Below, piece by piece: positions 1-9,375 of a stretch of 64,000 bases of DNA. How positions within the stretch are numbered: position 1 is the first letter of the stretch; each line of letters starts with the position of its first letter. The translations under genes were made by a program, and so were the position numbers. The notes beneath the pieces are model-generated. The model was not told the DNA's origin. It saw only the letters and a program-made list of their open reading frames with translations, and ran no database searches. Where the stretch lies: assembly GCA_903813345.2 (NCBI GenBank), contig CAIIXF020000010.1:14139181-14203180 (forward strand), read 5' to 3'. Origin of the DNA: Owenia fusiformis (Eukaryota; Annelida; Polychaeta; Sabellida; Oweniidae).

Positions 1-2
1 GT

Positions 3-206
3 GCTAATTACTCAAATTACAGAAGCCCCAACATGGCCTTCTATCCAGCCGAAATGCAAACAACTCAAGTTGATTTTGCTGATGATTCTACGTACACAGA
101 AGGAGAATTTGCCGAGAAATTCATCAGATATATCATGACCTTTGATGAATACAAAACCTCAAGGTGGATGCTCTATGGACGGAAGATAAAAACACTTAAT
201 CAATAA
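3..206 (+). CDS. Probable capsid C-terminal end (partial, enters from left edge)
   Basis: Open frame of 67 codons from the window edge to TAA at 204-206, with no start codon needed inside the window. An AATAAA polyadenylation-like signal (202-207) overlaps the stop. The translation is rich in aromatic residues (YSNYRS, MAFYPAEM, KFIRYIMTF, RWMLYGRK), which suits the end of a jelly-roll capsid. The main argument is position: in a circular ambisense genome the capsid gene that starts at 2278 would wrap round and end here, tail to tail with Rep. No capsid family signature is recognised, so the name rests on genome logic. It could instead be an unrelated host exon. Confidence 0.5.
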   Translation, partial: ANYSNYRSPNMAFYPAEMQTTQVDFADDSTYTEGEFAEKFIRYIMTFDEYKTSRWMLYGRKIKTLNQ

Positions 207-511
207 AATGGACTTTCATGGACTTCAATAATGTTTATTTTCGTCCTTATATTAAAGGCGACACCTATATTTTATAATTTTAAACAAAAGACAATTAATA
301 TACGCAACTATTTGTAATATATTTCTATAAGCGTAAAAATCTAGTTTGACCTAGATAATTCATATTGTACATTATACATATAATCAAATAAAAAAACAAA
401 ATGGCCACAAAAACACTATATTGATATCAGTAAATACGCTCTACATTGAGGCTCCATTAATGGAGAATATTGTTATGAGCTCCGGTCACTCAGGCCGGAA
501 TGTAAATTATT
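207..511. other. AT-rich stretch without a recognisable gene
   Basis: About 300 bases, strongly AT-rich, between the capsid-end fragment and the small minus-strand ORF. No convincing ORF on either strand. It probably corresponds to the tail-to-tail region of the viral circle. Confidence 0.4.
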
Positions 512-834
512 TTAATCTAAACACCAGCACTCTGCTATTCTACAGTTAGCGTGAATATAGCGGAATTTAGCCAATTCCTCGTCATTGTATGTGTCCAACC
601 ATGGTTGATTACACCTTTCACCTGCAATTACATAGGTATAAATGTATGATGATATTGTAACCACTTTCTCTGGTCATCTTCGTCCAAATGGTCATACCAT
701 AATTGCTCATATTCATCTGGCATATCGAATGTCACTTCATCACAATATAATGATAAATGGGGATTATTTGTAAAGAATATTTCACTGTTTGCTTCATCAG
801 CTATACTGGCCGCTATTTCTTGTCTAGCGGTCAC
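512..834 (-). pseudogene. Small acidic viral ORF of unknown function, broken by one frameshift
   Basis: A 68-codon frame runs from 834 to 628 on the minus strand, rich in Asp, Glu, Tyr and Trp (YEQLWYDHLDEDDQRKW). Just past its stop a second frame opens without interruption to a stop at 512-514, again with an acidic, Trp/Tyr-containing composition (PWLDTYNDEELAKF). This looks like one gene of about 105 codons interrupted by a single-base change near 620-630. It sits 150 bases past the Rep stop on the same strand, inside the virus-like block. I recognise no family. The whole could also be a fortuitous open frame. Confidence 0.4.
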
Positions 835-982
835 TCTAATACCACCGGTCAGTCACTTATTTTGTCCGAATTCATCCCCCATTTGAGCCAATGTACGCCC
901 CCCCAAAACTATCGACTTACGGGAAGTTAGGCGCTGGCGTTTGAGTGTTGACTCCCCCATCTCCATGTCTGCCGCGCCTGTG

Positions 983-2095
983 TCAGCGGAGCGAATCTGC
1001 TTGACCACTGGTCAGTTCTTGACCAATCCCCTCCTCTTGACCACTGGTCACTCCGGTCATCCAATCAACGAGGTCAAAGCCGTCCTGTACTTGACCAATA
1101 TCCATAAAATCCTGTGTCAATGACGTCACTGGGCTTAACATGTGGTCACGCCATTCATCTTGGACAAACGGATTATCATACATGGACTGGTCAGCGCGTT
1201 CGATCCCATTTATGTCCCATCTATCGGCGCTTAGCTTATCTTTTTGTGGTTCGAAGTTTGCGAAAATCAATACGTGGGGCACCGGAAATACCTTGGACGA
1301 GGACGCATATTTAGAACTGAAGAAATGACCATTCTTCAAATCCTCGAGCACTTCATAATTAATGTGTTCCTGTTGGCTGCGACTATAGTCCATAATTACG
1401 ATACGCTCGCCGTTATAGCCATATTTGATATCGGCCGACTTCCCGTTGCTAAATTTTATAGCCCCATGGTTAATGACCAGCCACTTTGCAAACCACGACT
1501 TGCCCTTGTTGCCTGTATCGTCGTGATACCACATGACCTTACGTGGGTCAACATCTGCCGTTAATTTCACCAGTAGATCATTTTGCCATACGCGTAATGG
1601 CAATCCAGTGAAATGCTTTTGAACTTTATCATCAAAGCTCTCCTTTTTCAACATTTGACACGCACTGTCTATTGACCGCATGTGCCTGATATACATCTCG
1701 GGATCGCTCAAGCTTTCAATCGGTACACACCTTTTTCTATCCTTTGCGATTTCCAATAATGATGCTCTGCATTTACCACTCGATGGTTCACCAATCATTT
1801 CGTAATCACCTTCTTTCGAGCAATACGTAATGTTCGATTTTTCATCGCCTTTCGCCACCTCAATGTGCGCTCCGAACGGTATAATCTTTTTCACTTGATT
1901 CCACGTTTTTTGGTTCTTGTAGCCAAAATTAATGTAGCCTTGAATATGTGGTGTATCCTTGCTACTTCTCTCTTTCGCAAATATCGCAAATGTCCCCGGA
2001 TATTCCTCTTTTAATCTCATTAAACTGTCGTACTGGTCATCTGTCCAGTTATTCAGAGTAAACACCCATCGAGCTGCTTTGTATACGTTCGGCAT
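983..2095 (-). CDS. rep: Replication-associated protein (Rep) of a CRESS-DNA virus
   Basis: Rolling-circle initiator: an HUH endonuclease nicks the origin loop and an SF3 helicase unwinds the circle. All motifs are visible in order. Motif I is FTLNNW (residues 12-17), motif II PHIQGYI (49-55), motif III YCSK with the catalytic Tyr (91-94). Walker A GNKGKS is at 195-200, Walker B VIMDYS at 233-238, motif C IFANFEP at 277-283. At 370 residues it is somewhat longer than typical circovirus-like Reps (about 300); the extra length is a Gln/Asp-rich C-terminal tail. The start codon lies 20 bases left of the origin stem-loop, the usual arrangement. There is no internal stop or frameshift, unusual for an old endogenous copy. 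It was either integrated recently or kept under selection. Confidence 0.93.
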   Translation of the reverse strand: MPNVYKAARWVFTLNNWTDDQYDSLMRLKEEYPGTFAIFAKERSSKDTPHIQGYINFGYKNQKTWNQVKKIIPFGAHIEVAKGDEKSNITYCSKEGDYEMIGEPSSGKCRASLLEIAKDRKRCVPIESLSDPEMYIRHMRSIDSACQMLKKESFDDKVQKHFTGLPLRVWQNDLLVKLTADVDPRKVMWYHDDTGNKGKSWFAKWLVINHGAIKFSNGKSADIKYGYNGERIVIMDYSRSQQEHINYEVLEDLKNGHFFSSKYASSSKVFPVPHVLIFANFEPQKDKLSADRWDINGIERADQSMYDNPFVQDEWRDHMLSPVTSLTQDFMDIGQVQDGFDLVDWMTGVTSGQEEGIGQELTSGQADSLR

Positions 2096-2115
2096 GATCG
2101 CTTACTATTCTAGAA

Positions 2116-2146
2116 ATGAAAGTTGCTAAGTATTACCAACTTTCAT
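2116..2146. promoter_or_regulatory. Rolling-circle replication origin stem-loop
   Basis: Perfect 10-bp stem (ATGAAAGTTG at 2116-2125, CAACTTTCAT at 2137-2146) around an 11-base loop. The loop contains AAGTATTAC at 2128-2136, which fits the NANTATTAC nonanucleotide of CRESS-DNA viruses. It lies between the divergent Rep and capsid starts, as expected. In the family Rep nicks after the second T of TATTAC's TATT. Confidence 0.93.
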
Positions 2147-2162
2147 GGAATAATGGAATAAT
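2147..2162. repeat. Candidate Rep-binding iterons
   Basis: Two exact head-to-tail copies of GGAATAAT immediately beside the right arm of the origin stem. Short direct repeats at this place are the usual Rep-recognition sites in circovirus-like genomes. Specific binding is inferred. Confidence 0.6.
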
Positions 2163-2213
2163 TCCTGACTATAAAGTTCAAGCGGCCCACCGCGACCTCA
2201 TTCTTGTTTATTT

Positions 2214-2468
2214 ATGGCTTCTCGCGATAGCGAAGACGGCTGGAAATTTAAAACCAATATTAAAACACCATTAGGTCATGGCGCCCTGGAAGCGGAGAAG
2301 ACGGATAACCCTGAGAAAAAAGCGCCGTTCAGCGAGGCGCTTCAGAAGATCTATGAAACGTTATCGCGGATCGAAGAAAAGATCAATGCGCTTCAGGAGG
2401 AAATTTATGAAACGGACTCTGAGGAGGAGACGGACTATGCGCCGGACAATCGTAGGGCCTCGATATAA
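2214..2468 (+). CDS. Small acidic coiled-coil-like ORF overlapping the capsid start
   Basis: 84 codons starting upstream of the capsid ATG and reading through the capsid arginine-rich region in another frame. The middle (EALQKIYETLSRIEEKINAL) has heptad-like hydrophobic spacing. The end is very acidic (ETDSEEETDY). The same DNA encodes a poly-basic peptide in the capsid frame, so one reading may simply be the by-product of the other. Overlapping small genes are common in CRESS viruses. No family is recognised. Confidence 0.4.
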   Translation: MASRDSEDGWKFKTNIKTPLGHGALEAEKTDNPEKKAPFSEALQKIYETLSRIEEKINALQEEIYETDSEEETDYAPDNRRASI

Positions 2469-2505
2469 AAAAGACCGCCGTACTTTGACCATTAGAAATA
2501 ATACC
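2278..2505 (+). CDS. cap: Capsid protein N-terminus, truncated at retrotransposon junction
   Basis: The frame begins MAPWKRRRR and continues for about 76 residues with dozens of Arg and Lys, the DNA-binding/nuclear-localisation arm typical of CRESS-virus capsid N-termini. It lies divergent from Rep across the origin. At about 2505-2507 the sequence changes to antisense retrotransposon ORF3 and the capsid body is missing; the frame runs on by chance to 2913. The C-terminal piece at 3-206 may belong to the same gene in a circularly permuted copy. The start is the first ATG with the basic arm. Broken gene. Confidence 0.7.
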
Positions 2506-2506
2506 G

Positions 2507-2829
2507 GCTTGGAGCCGGGGCGCCGAGATCGACGCGGGATCGACCCCCAGCTCCTGCCCCGTGCCATCCCCATCGTCTTCCGTCCTCTTCCTCTTTCGCG
2601 AGGGCTCTTCTGTCCCCAGGTTGAGGTGCCTCCGCCGGTGGAAGGCGAGCTCCTCAACCTGGACAGGGGTATACAACTCGGGGCAGTTGCCCACCCCGCA
2701 GGCAACGGAAGCAACGTGCGTGTTGCTGCGATGCAGCTCCCAGTCTTCCTTGCTTACAAACTGCTCCAGGCAGCGGTAGGGCCTGGTCTCAGGCCATCCC
2801 TTAGGGGACTTCCCCGGCATCTGGCACAC
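2507..2829 (-). pseudogene. Retrotransposon ORF3 copy 1, truncated by virus junction
   Basis: N-terminal 108 or so codons of the recurrent third ORF. The frame opens right after a splice acceptor (TTGTAG at 2830-2835) with V-C-Q-M. A zinc-finger-like block follows: YRCLEQF with H-x4-H, then CGVGNC and HRRRH. Next come a basic patch (KRKR) and the family-wide GVDPASIS motif. At about 2506 it breaks into virus sequence, so the acidic C-terminus is lost. Between this ORF and the primer-binding site at 2859 only about 30 bases remain: gag and pol are deleted and the ORF sits almost directly after the 5' LTR. Confidence 0.75.
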
Positions 2830-2858
2830 CTACAACAAGATAAAACTCTTACCCGCCT

Positions 2859-2876
2859 ATCCCACCACTGCCACCA
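2859..2876 (-). promoter_or_regulatory. tRNA-Leu primer-binding site (left)
   Basis: Plus strand reads ATCCCACCACTGCCACCA, matching a tRNA-Leu 3' end including CCA with one difference from the site at 6686-6703. One base separates it from the LTR start. Its presence shows that the LTR at 2878 also served as 5' LTR for the ORF3 remnant to its left. Confidence 0.7.
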
Positions 2877-2877
2877 A

Positions 2878-5022
2878 TATAAAATACTAGCCCCGGAGTT
2901 ATATAATAAGTAGGTAGCTACGACCGGGGATTATTAATGAAGCTAGCATTTTATGATTCAATAAATGATCGATGATTGTAAAGACAAAGGGCGAATTTTA
3001 TGTCTAGATATTGAAAGACTAAAACAAACCAAAACTCCAAATATTGATAATAATTCACAGATGCAAATCTTTAACTCAAAAGAAGACAATGAACAATTTT
3101 ACCATTCATCTTATTCATTAATTTATTTTACAAACAAAATATTTCACATACCAAAAGCTTACCAGGGTTCTCACCAGGAAATTTTTAGAACCCGGAAAAA
3201 GATTCAACGTTCGCGTCCCCCCCCCCCCCCGTGACTTCTGAATATTGGTTTGACCCCCCCTTCTTGACCCTGTCATGTGGTATGTAACACTGGGCCAGCA
3301 GAGGTTGCAAAATTGCCTCCAAAAATAGTATGTTTATTACTCCAAAGTAAACAGAATAGGCTTTAGAAGATCTTAAAATATGTTTTCTAATCAAACATTT
3401 CAGAGAAAAATTACTGTTTTTATGAGAGTATAAACATTATCATTTCTGTACCAGACCATGTGGTTCAATATTTACATCCTAACTTCTGATCATGTGATGA
3501 GTCATGTGATGAGATCAAGTTATAAATTGACCAATCATGTTGTCATAAACATTCAAATTTAAATTTCCCACTAAACACATTCCTAAATGAAGCTAATATA
3601 GTGGCTGTTTCGTTTAAGAGGTTCCTCCCCGTGATTTAATTATTTAAATCTACATGATAAAATGGAATTGCCAAATTTTATCGGAGGGAGTATGTTTATT
3701 GGAATCAATTACTCCTATTTACTCAATAGATGTCTCCCTTCATACCACATGAAGGAAACAAAAATGTCTTGATTATACGATGATTTCAATTGAAAATCAC
3801 CTGTTTTTAAGACCTTATATTGGAAAATTAGAATCTGTACGGTAAGTGAACACTTTATCTTATGTTTTGAGAAGTTGTAACTCAAAAACTGAAGTTAAAG
3901 AGGATGAAAAGTGGCACTGAAAAAAAAATCCCCAAAATTTAGAGACCGGCGGCATTCATTTTTAGCATTAGACACTGGCGCTATCAGGTCTGAACATGAG
4001 AGAGATCGGCGGGGCGCCGGACTCTAAAAGCCTGGCGAGATCCCTGCTTACTATTAAAGTATCACTTACAATGAGGAAATCAATTCTAGTTAATATAAGA
4101 GCAAACATCAAAAGCAAAATCTGCAGTCAGGTGAATATCATAAATTCCTTAAAAACCTGAAGCTAAGTTGTTCTTAATAATATGAATTGATTCCAATCTT
4201 ACTATAAATCATCTTTAAATCTCTTCCTTCATAAGGCTTTTAGATTTCTCATGATTCTTTTAGTAAAACAAGATAATGAAATAGAAATGGTATAAACTCT
4301 CATTAAAAGTAAAAACTGACGCTTACCTAAATAAGTTCAATTTGTTCCTAATTACCTCTTTTAAAATGACCATCTGTTATTCTGTTCTATTTCAAACCTA
4401 TCACAGCTTCTGTGCATGTTTGACTTCCAACAGACTATAGAAATAATCAAAGTCTAAAAACATGAAACTTCTATTGTACTTTTGACTTCATTTGTCCTCT
4501 TATAGAAACTTGAAAGTTCTAAACTTTCCTTTTCCATCTTTAGAACACTGAAAGTCCTTTACAATACTTTTCATCTAAATCAAATTGTTGTTCCCATCAT
4601 TTACCAGCCAAGATGTGCCCTTGATGATCCGAAATTGCTAACCAAAGAGCTCGTACAATCCTCTCAATTTATACAAGACAATTTTCCATTAAAAAGTGAT
4701 GTCGGTAACAAAATGATGTAGGTACAATAATGACGCTAATACTATACTTAGCATATGACACAATATGACGTACCAAAAATAAAGCAACGTTTCAACTTTT
4801 ACAAGGCTAAATGAAATGGATACTCTGACATAGTTAGAACAACTGCATCATGTTTTTATGACTCAAGAGTGTACTTTATGAGGTGAAATTGACATCACTT
4901 TGCTCAAATCAGCTGACTGCAGTTTTGACTATCTTACTATTCAATTGATACAATATTATTCTAGTATGAATATATGATTACTAAGCAATAACTGATTATA
5001 TTATAATGAGTGGGCCTCTACA
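2878..5022 (-). repeat. Alpha LTR, left copy (interrupted)
   Basis: Minus-strand LTR: begins TGTAGAGGCCC at 5022 and ends near AGTATTTTATA at 2878. Without an 884-base insertion and its duplicated target it is about 1256 bases, nearly identical (only a handful of differences seen) to the copy at 6705-7959. The element is therefore young. Confidence 0.88.
3163..4046. mobile_element. Non-autonomous DNA transposon in alpha LTR
   Basis: 884 bases absent from the sister LTR. Ends are imperfect inverted repeats: CAGGGTTCTCACCAGG at the left, and reverse-complement CAGGGATCTCGCCAGG at the right, with TTTTAGA...CCGG continuing in both. It is flanked by CTTAC at 3158-3162 and 4047-4051; the empty site is at 6984-6988. 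CAGGG ends and a 5-base duplication suit a hAT-like element, but no transposase is present, so the superfamily is tentative. A C-homopolymer lies at about 3218-3230. Confidence 0.85.
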
Positions 5023-5043
5023 CTATCCCCTTCAATAGAAAAA

Positions 5044-5061
5044 TTGTTCGTCCTCGAACAA
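5044..5061 (-). other. Polypurine-tract-proximal hairpin, alpha
   Basis: TTGTTCG-tcct-CGAACAA: perfect 7-bp stem and four-base loop, 21 bases from the LTR. The stem sequence differs from other families but pairing is kept. Confidence 0.75.
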
Positions 5062-6685
5062 CATGTCTAAATATATAAGTCCTGTTTGCTTTAGATGTGC
5101 TATGCAGTGCAATGCAATACATTGTATGTAATATGATACACTACAATTTTTCTAAACTGTTCTTCAGAGATAAGGAGCTATAAGCTGATATATGTATGTC
5201 TATAACAATTTGTATATACATGTATACATTGTATGTCCATCAGAAGGTTTATATAGTTCTTGGTTTCATAACCCTTAGTTGAAATGTTCAAAGGTCAGTT
5301 TCATTTGCTGGTGCTGAGTATGGTATATTTGAAGTCTCTGCCGATCTATGTAGTCAGATGTAATATTGTTCTTTAGCTAGCAGAAAATCTCCTTATTGTA
5401 GGCGGTATTGTTCTCTCCATCTTTTCTCATGTAGACAACTGGATTTTAGCATCCCATCTGACTTGTGCCAACTTGGAGGTAGCTCCAACTACAGTATCAC
5501 TGCATGCTGCACAAATGACACTGAGATCAACACGGGATCAGTGCTTTGTAGTATGCATTGAACTAGAGTAGACATCCTTCATACATTCTCATATCGCATT
5601 ATCGCTACCCAGAGGCCTTCCAAGGGTTCCACCATAAAATGGCAAACCTAAAATTTAATAAGATTCTAACCTCTCTATCCTACTTGAAGGGTTTTAAGTA
5701 TTTCTATACGAACCCCCCTTAGGATCTTAAGGCATTAATCTTCTTAGGTTACTTAGATTAAGTCATATATAATAACTTGTCCAACATTAGACTATAGGGT
5801 GATCATTCCACCACCCTCTTTCTAATCTATACAAGTCTAATAATATACAATAATATATAGAATATAAGGAATTAAACAATACATTCTGTAACAAAATATG
5901 AAACTTCTTCAAAACATCAAACTCAACCTGCTTGTTCCAGGTTCTTCACAATTCTCTTTTGATTCATAACTTAATTCCATGAGATATATTTCTCATATAA
6001 AACAAATCTGGTTTCCCTAACAAAAACAACTATTAATCGCCTGTATATTTTACTTCTCTAATCTGAACAAACCAAGTCTTAAGTGGTTATCTCACCTCCC
6101 CCTGATAAAAGGCAGATTCCCTCTGTGAAACTTAATCTGAAAACGGTCTTGCTAAAGCAACAATACATCTATGCCTAACAAGTTTATATCTGTTGGCCTT
6201 GAAATTCAACACTGTTAAGGTTAAATGAGGATAATTCTCTTGGCCATGAGAACCATAGACATTATAACCTTGTGTTAATCCCAATGTAATTCTATACTCC
6301 AGATAGCACCATAATGATCAGTAGACTCAGTTTCAGTGCTCAAATTAAAAAAATAGTTAAATTTCCTTACCTCAGGTTTATCACACACTTCCGGATCAAA
6401 AGTTATGACATTGAGAAGTCTAGTCTCTGTCTATATGTAATCAATGATACTAAACTGTACCTCCCAACCCCAAGGTCTCAAAAGTTAAAGCCTCCTCAGC
6501 CTGTCATGCTGAGGAGACTGGGTAGCAATTCCTCAAGGGCAACATCTGACAAAAATTTAAATCTGACCCTTCATTGAACACCCTTGCAAATTGTGTGCTA
6601 TATAACAGACAAGCACAACTGATCATCAATCAAGTATCAACCAAAATTAATAAAAAAAGGTCCCTTAAAACAAGGTTTTAAGAGC

Positions 6686-6703
6686 ATCCCACCGCTGCCA
6701 CCA
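6686..6703 (-). promoter_or_regulatory. tRNA-Leu primer-binding site (alpha)
   Basis: Plus strand ATCCCACCGCTGCCACCA is an 18-base match to the 3' end of a metazoan tRNA-Leu with CCA. The minus-strand site therefore reads TGGTGGCAGCGGTGGGAT. One spacer base precedes the LTR. Confidence 0.85.
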
Positions 6704-6704
6704 A

Positions 6705-7959
6705 TATAAAATACTAGCCCCGGAGTTATATAATAAGTAGGTAGCTACGACCGGGACTATTAATGAAGCTAGCATTTTATGATTCAATAAATGATCGATG
6801 ATTGTAAAGACAAAGGGCGAATTTTATGTCTAGATATTGAAAGACTAAAACAAACCAAAACTCCAAATATTGATAATAATTCACAGATGCAAATCTTTAA
6901 CTCAAAAGAAGACAATGAACAATTTTACCATTCATCTTATTCATTAATTTATTTTACAAACAAAATATTTCACATACCAAAAGCTTACTATTAAAGTATC
7001 ACTTACAATGAGGAAATCAATTCTAGTTAATATAAGAGCAAACATCAAAAGCAAAATCTGCAGTCAGGTGAATATCATAAATTCCTTAAAAACCTGAAGC
7101 TAAGTTGTTCTTAATAATATGAATTGATTCCAATCTTACTATAAATCATCTTTAAATCTCTTCCTTCATAAGGCTTTTAGATTTCTCATGATTCTTTTAG
7201 TAAAACAAGATAATGAAATAGAAATGGTATAAACTCTCATTAAAAGTAAAAACTGACGCTTACCTAAATAAGTTCAATTCGTTCCTAATTACCTCTTTTA
7301 AAATGACCATCTGTTATTCTGTTCTATTTCAAACCTATCACAGCTTCTGTGCATGTTTGACTTCCAACAGACTATAGAAATAATCAAAGTCTAAAAACAT
7401 GAAACTTCTATTGTACTTTTGACTTCATTTGTCCTCTTATAGAAACTTGAAAGTTCTAAACTTTCCTTTTCCATCTTTAGAACACTGAAAGTCCTTTACA
7501 ATACTTTTCATCTAAATCAAATTGTTGTTCCCATCATTTACCAGCCAAGATGTGCCCTTGATGATCCGAAATTGCTAACCAAAGAGCTCGTACAATCCTC
7601 TCAATTTATACAAGACAATTTTCCATTAAAAAGTGATGTCAGTAACAAAATGATGTAGGTACAATAATGACGCTAATACTATACTTAGCATATGACACAA
7701 TATGACGTACCAAAAATAAAGCAACGTTTCAACTTTTACAAGGCTAAATGAAATGGATACTCTGACATAGTTAGAACAACTGCATCATGTTTTTATACCT
7801 CAAGAGTGTACTTTATGAGGTGAAATTGACATCACTTTGCTCAAATCAGCTGACTGCAGTTTTGACTATCTTACTATTCAATTGATACAATATTATTCTA
7901 GTATGAATATATGATTACTAAGCAATAACTGATTATATTATAATGAGTGGGCCTCTACA
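6705..7959 (-). repeat. Alpha LTR, right (5') copy
   Basis: 1255 bases, TATAAAATACTAG at the left to GGGCCTCTACA at the right. Holds the empty target site (6984-6988) of the transposon found in the left copy. Confidence 0.9.
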
Positions 7960-8008
7960 AAGTTATATAGTATATAAAATACCGTCCAATTATAAAATAC
8001 CATCCAAT
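7960..8008 (-). repeat. Start fragment of a gamma LTR beside nested beta element
   Basis: Contains two near-identical copies of TATAAAATACCRTCCAAT. The second (7991-8008) is the edge of the gamma LTR that resumes at 22275; the beta element was inserted between. Confidence 0.65.
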
Positions 8009-8300
8009 TATAGAATACTAGCTCTGGTCAATGCTAAATATAGAATACTGATCTCGGGAAATGCGAGATTTGATAAACGTGACCGGAAATAGATAATAGA
8101 GCTCGTATTCTAAAGATTATAACTAAAATTAAGTAAAGGGTACAGGAAGTCAGTTTCTCAAGATGAGAGAGTCAGGGTAAAGCTACACACCAGATTTATA
8201 CGGATTAAATAAATGTGCAACAACAATAATGTGCTAAAACAACAACTAGGCCTATCAAGCCTGAAGATACTTACTATAAGATGGTAATGTATATCTATAA

Positions 8301-9375
8301 CCAGAACAACGGTAACGCCAAAGCGTAGCGAATCCCATCGAACAGCCATGGATGGCATTTTTACAAACAAAGTATATAGCAAAAATGGCAGCCATTTTTC
8401 AAAATGGCCGCCTTCTACCAAAAGTGTCATTAGACCATGTGCCATGCTTATAGAATTCACATACCAAATATGAACAAAATCGCTCTACTACTTTTCAAGT
8501 TATAGTAAAATACGTTAAAATGGCGGCCATTTTTCAAAATGGCCACCTTCTACCAAAAGTGCCATTAGACAGGGTGCCAAGCTTATAGTACTCACATACC
8601 AAATATGAACAAAATCGCTTCACTACTTTTCGAGTTATAGTAAAATACATTAAAATGGCGGCCATTTTTCAAACTTTTTTCAAAATGGCCGCCTTCTACC
8701 AAAAATGTCATAGGACAGTGTGTCATGCTTATAGTATTCACATACTAAATATGAACAAAATCGCTCCACTACTTTTCGGGTTATAGTAAAATACGTTAAA
8801 ATGGTGGCCATTTTTCAAAATGGCGGCCATTTTTCAAAATGGCTGCCTTCTACCAAAAGTGTCTTTAAGCAGTGTGCAATGTTTATAGTATTCACATACC
8901 AAATATGAACAAAATCGCTCCACTACTTTTCAAGTTACAGCAAAAATCGTAAAATAACGAGTAAAGGCCGCCATTTTTCAAGATGGCTACCATGTGCTTC
9001 TTTAATATCTACATTTCTAGCTTTATTAATGTCCTATATAATTTTTTTACATCTCAAACATATTGCTATTACAGTTTTACAAATTACTGTAAATTTGGCA
9101 CTAAAATGGCCGCCATTTTAAAATGAGCGGCCATTTTGAAAATCGGCTTTTGAGCAGAACTTCTACCCCCATAGGGTATATGTGTACAAAATATGAACAA
9201 AATCGGGCCAACGGTATTTGAGTTATTGCCCGGACGGACGGACGGACGGACGTACGGACGTACGGACGTACGGACGGACGGATGTACGTATGGACGGACG
9301 GACGGACGGACGGACGGACGGACGGACGGACGGACGGAGGCGTTCCCTATATCCCTCCGAACTTCGTTCAATGGG
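8301..9375. mobile_element. Tandem-core, microsatellite-tailed insertion (pearl/Helitron-like?)
   Basis: 1075 bases missing from the sister LTR (filled/empty comparison with about 19650-19670), flanked by ATAA at 8297-8300 and 9376-9379. It has about four and a half copies of a roughly 140-base core (ATTTTTCAAAATGG ... GAACAAAATCGCT, 8391 to about 8985), then a GACG microsatellite. The right end has a small hairpin (GAACttcGTTC). Subterminal CCCATYGAAC occurs at both ends in opposite orientation. Core repeats plus tetranucleotide tail recall bivalve pearl-type elements; that link is from memory and tentative. Confidence 0.7.
9230..9338. repeat. GACG microsatellite
   Basis: About 27 units of GGAC/GACG with a few GTAC interruptions inside the insertion at 8301-9375. 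The Arg-Thr-Asp and Ser-Val-Arg-Pro ORFs across it are artefacts. Confidence 0.95.

Larger units (their letters stand above)
1..2506. other. Endogenous CRESS-DNA virus segment
   Basis: Block with the ambisense layout of a circular Rep-encoding single-stranded DNA virus. Rep is on the minus strand, the capsid-like gene on the plus strand, and a stem-loop origin lies between their 5' ends. Capsid pieces lie at both ends (C-terminal end at 3-206, N-terminal start at 2278-2505), which is expected when a circle is opened inside cap or when copies are tandem. The right end joins retrotransposon ORF3 at about 2506. The left end lies beyond the window. Rep has no internal stop, so integration may be recent or the gene may be conserved. 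Family assignment within CRESS viruses is not possible here. Confidence 0.85.
5023..6704 (-). mobile_element. Alpha internal region, non-autonomous (no gag-pol)
   Basis: Only 1.68 kb between two matching LTRs. Next to the left LTR is a polypurine tract (CTATCCCCTT on the plus strand), then a hairpin (5044-5061). At about 5400-5650 lies a degraded ORF3 whose upstream side keeps the acceptor-like TTAAATTTTAG and the conserved block also seen near 24760, 36350 and 48330. The rest is AT-rich with no gag or pol, ending at the primer-binding site. It must rely on proteins from relatives. Confidence 0.75.

Noticed and set aside
2361-2913. Long plus-strand capsid frame continuing to 2913
   Set aside because: After about 2505 it runs antisense through ORF3; only the arginine-rich first part is viral.
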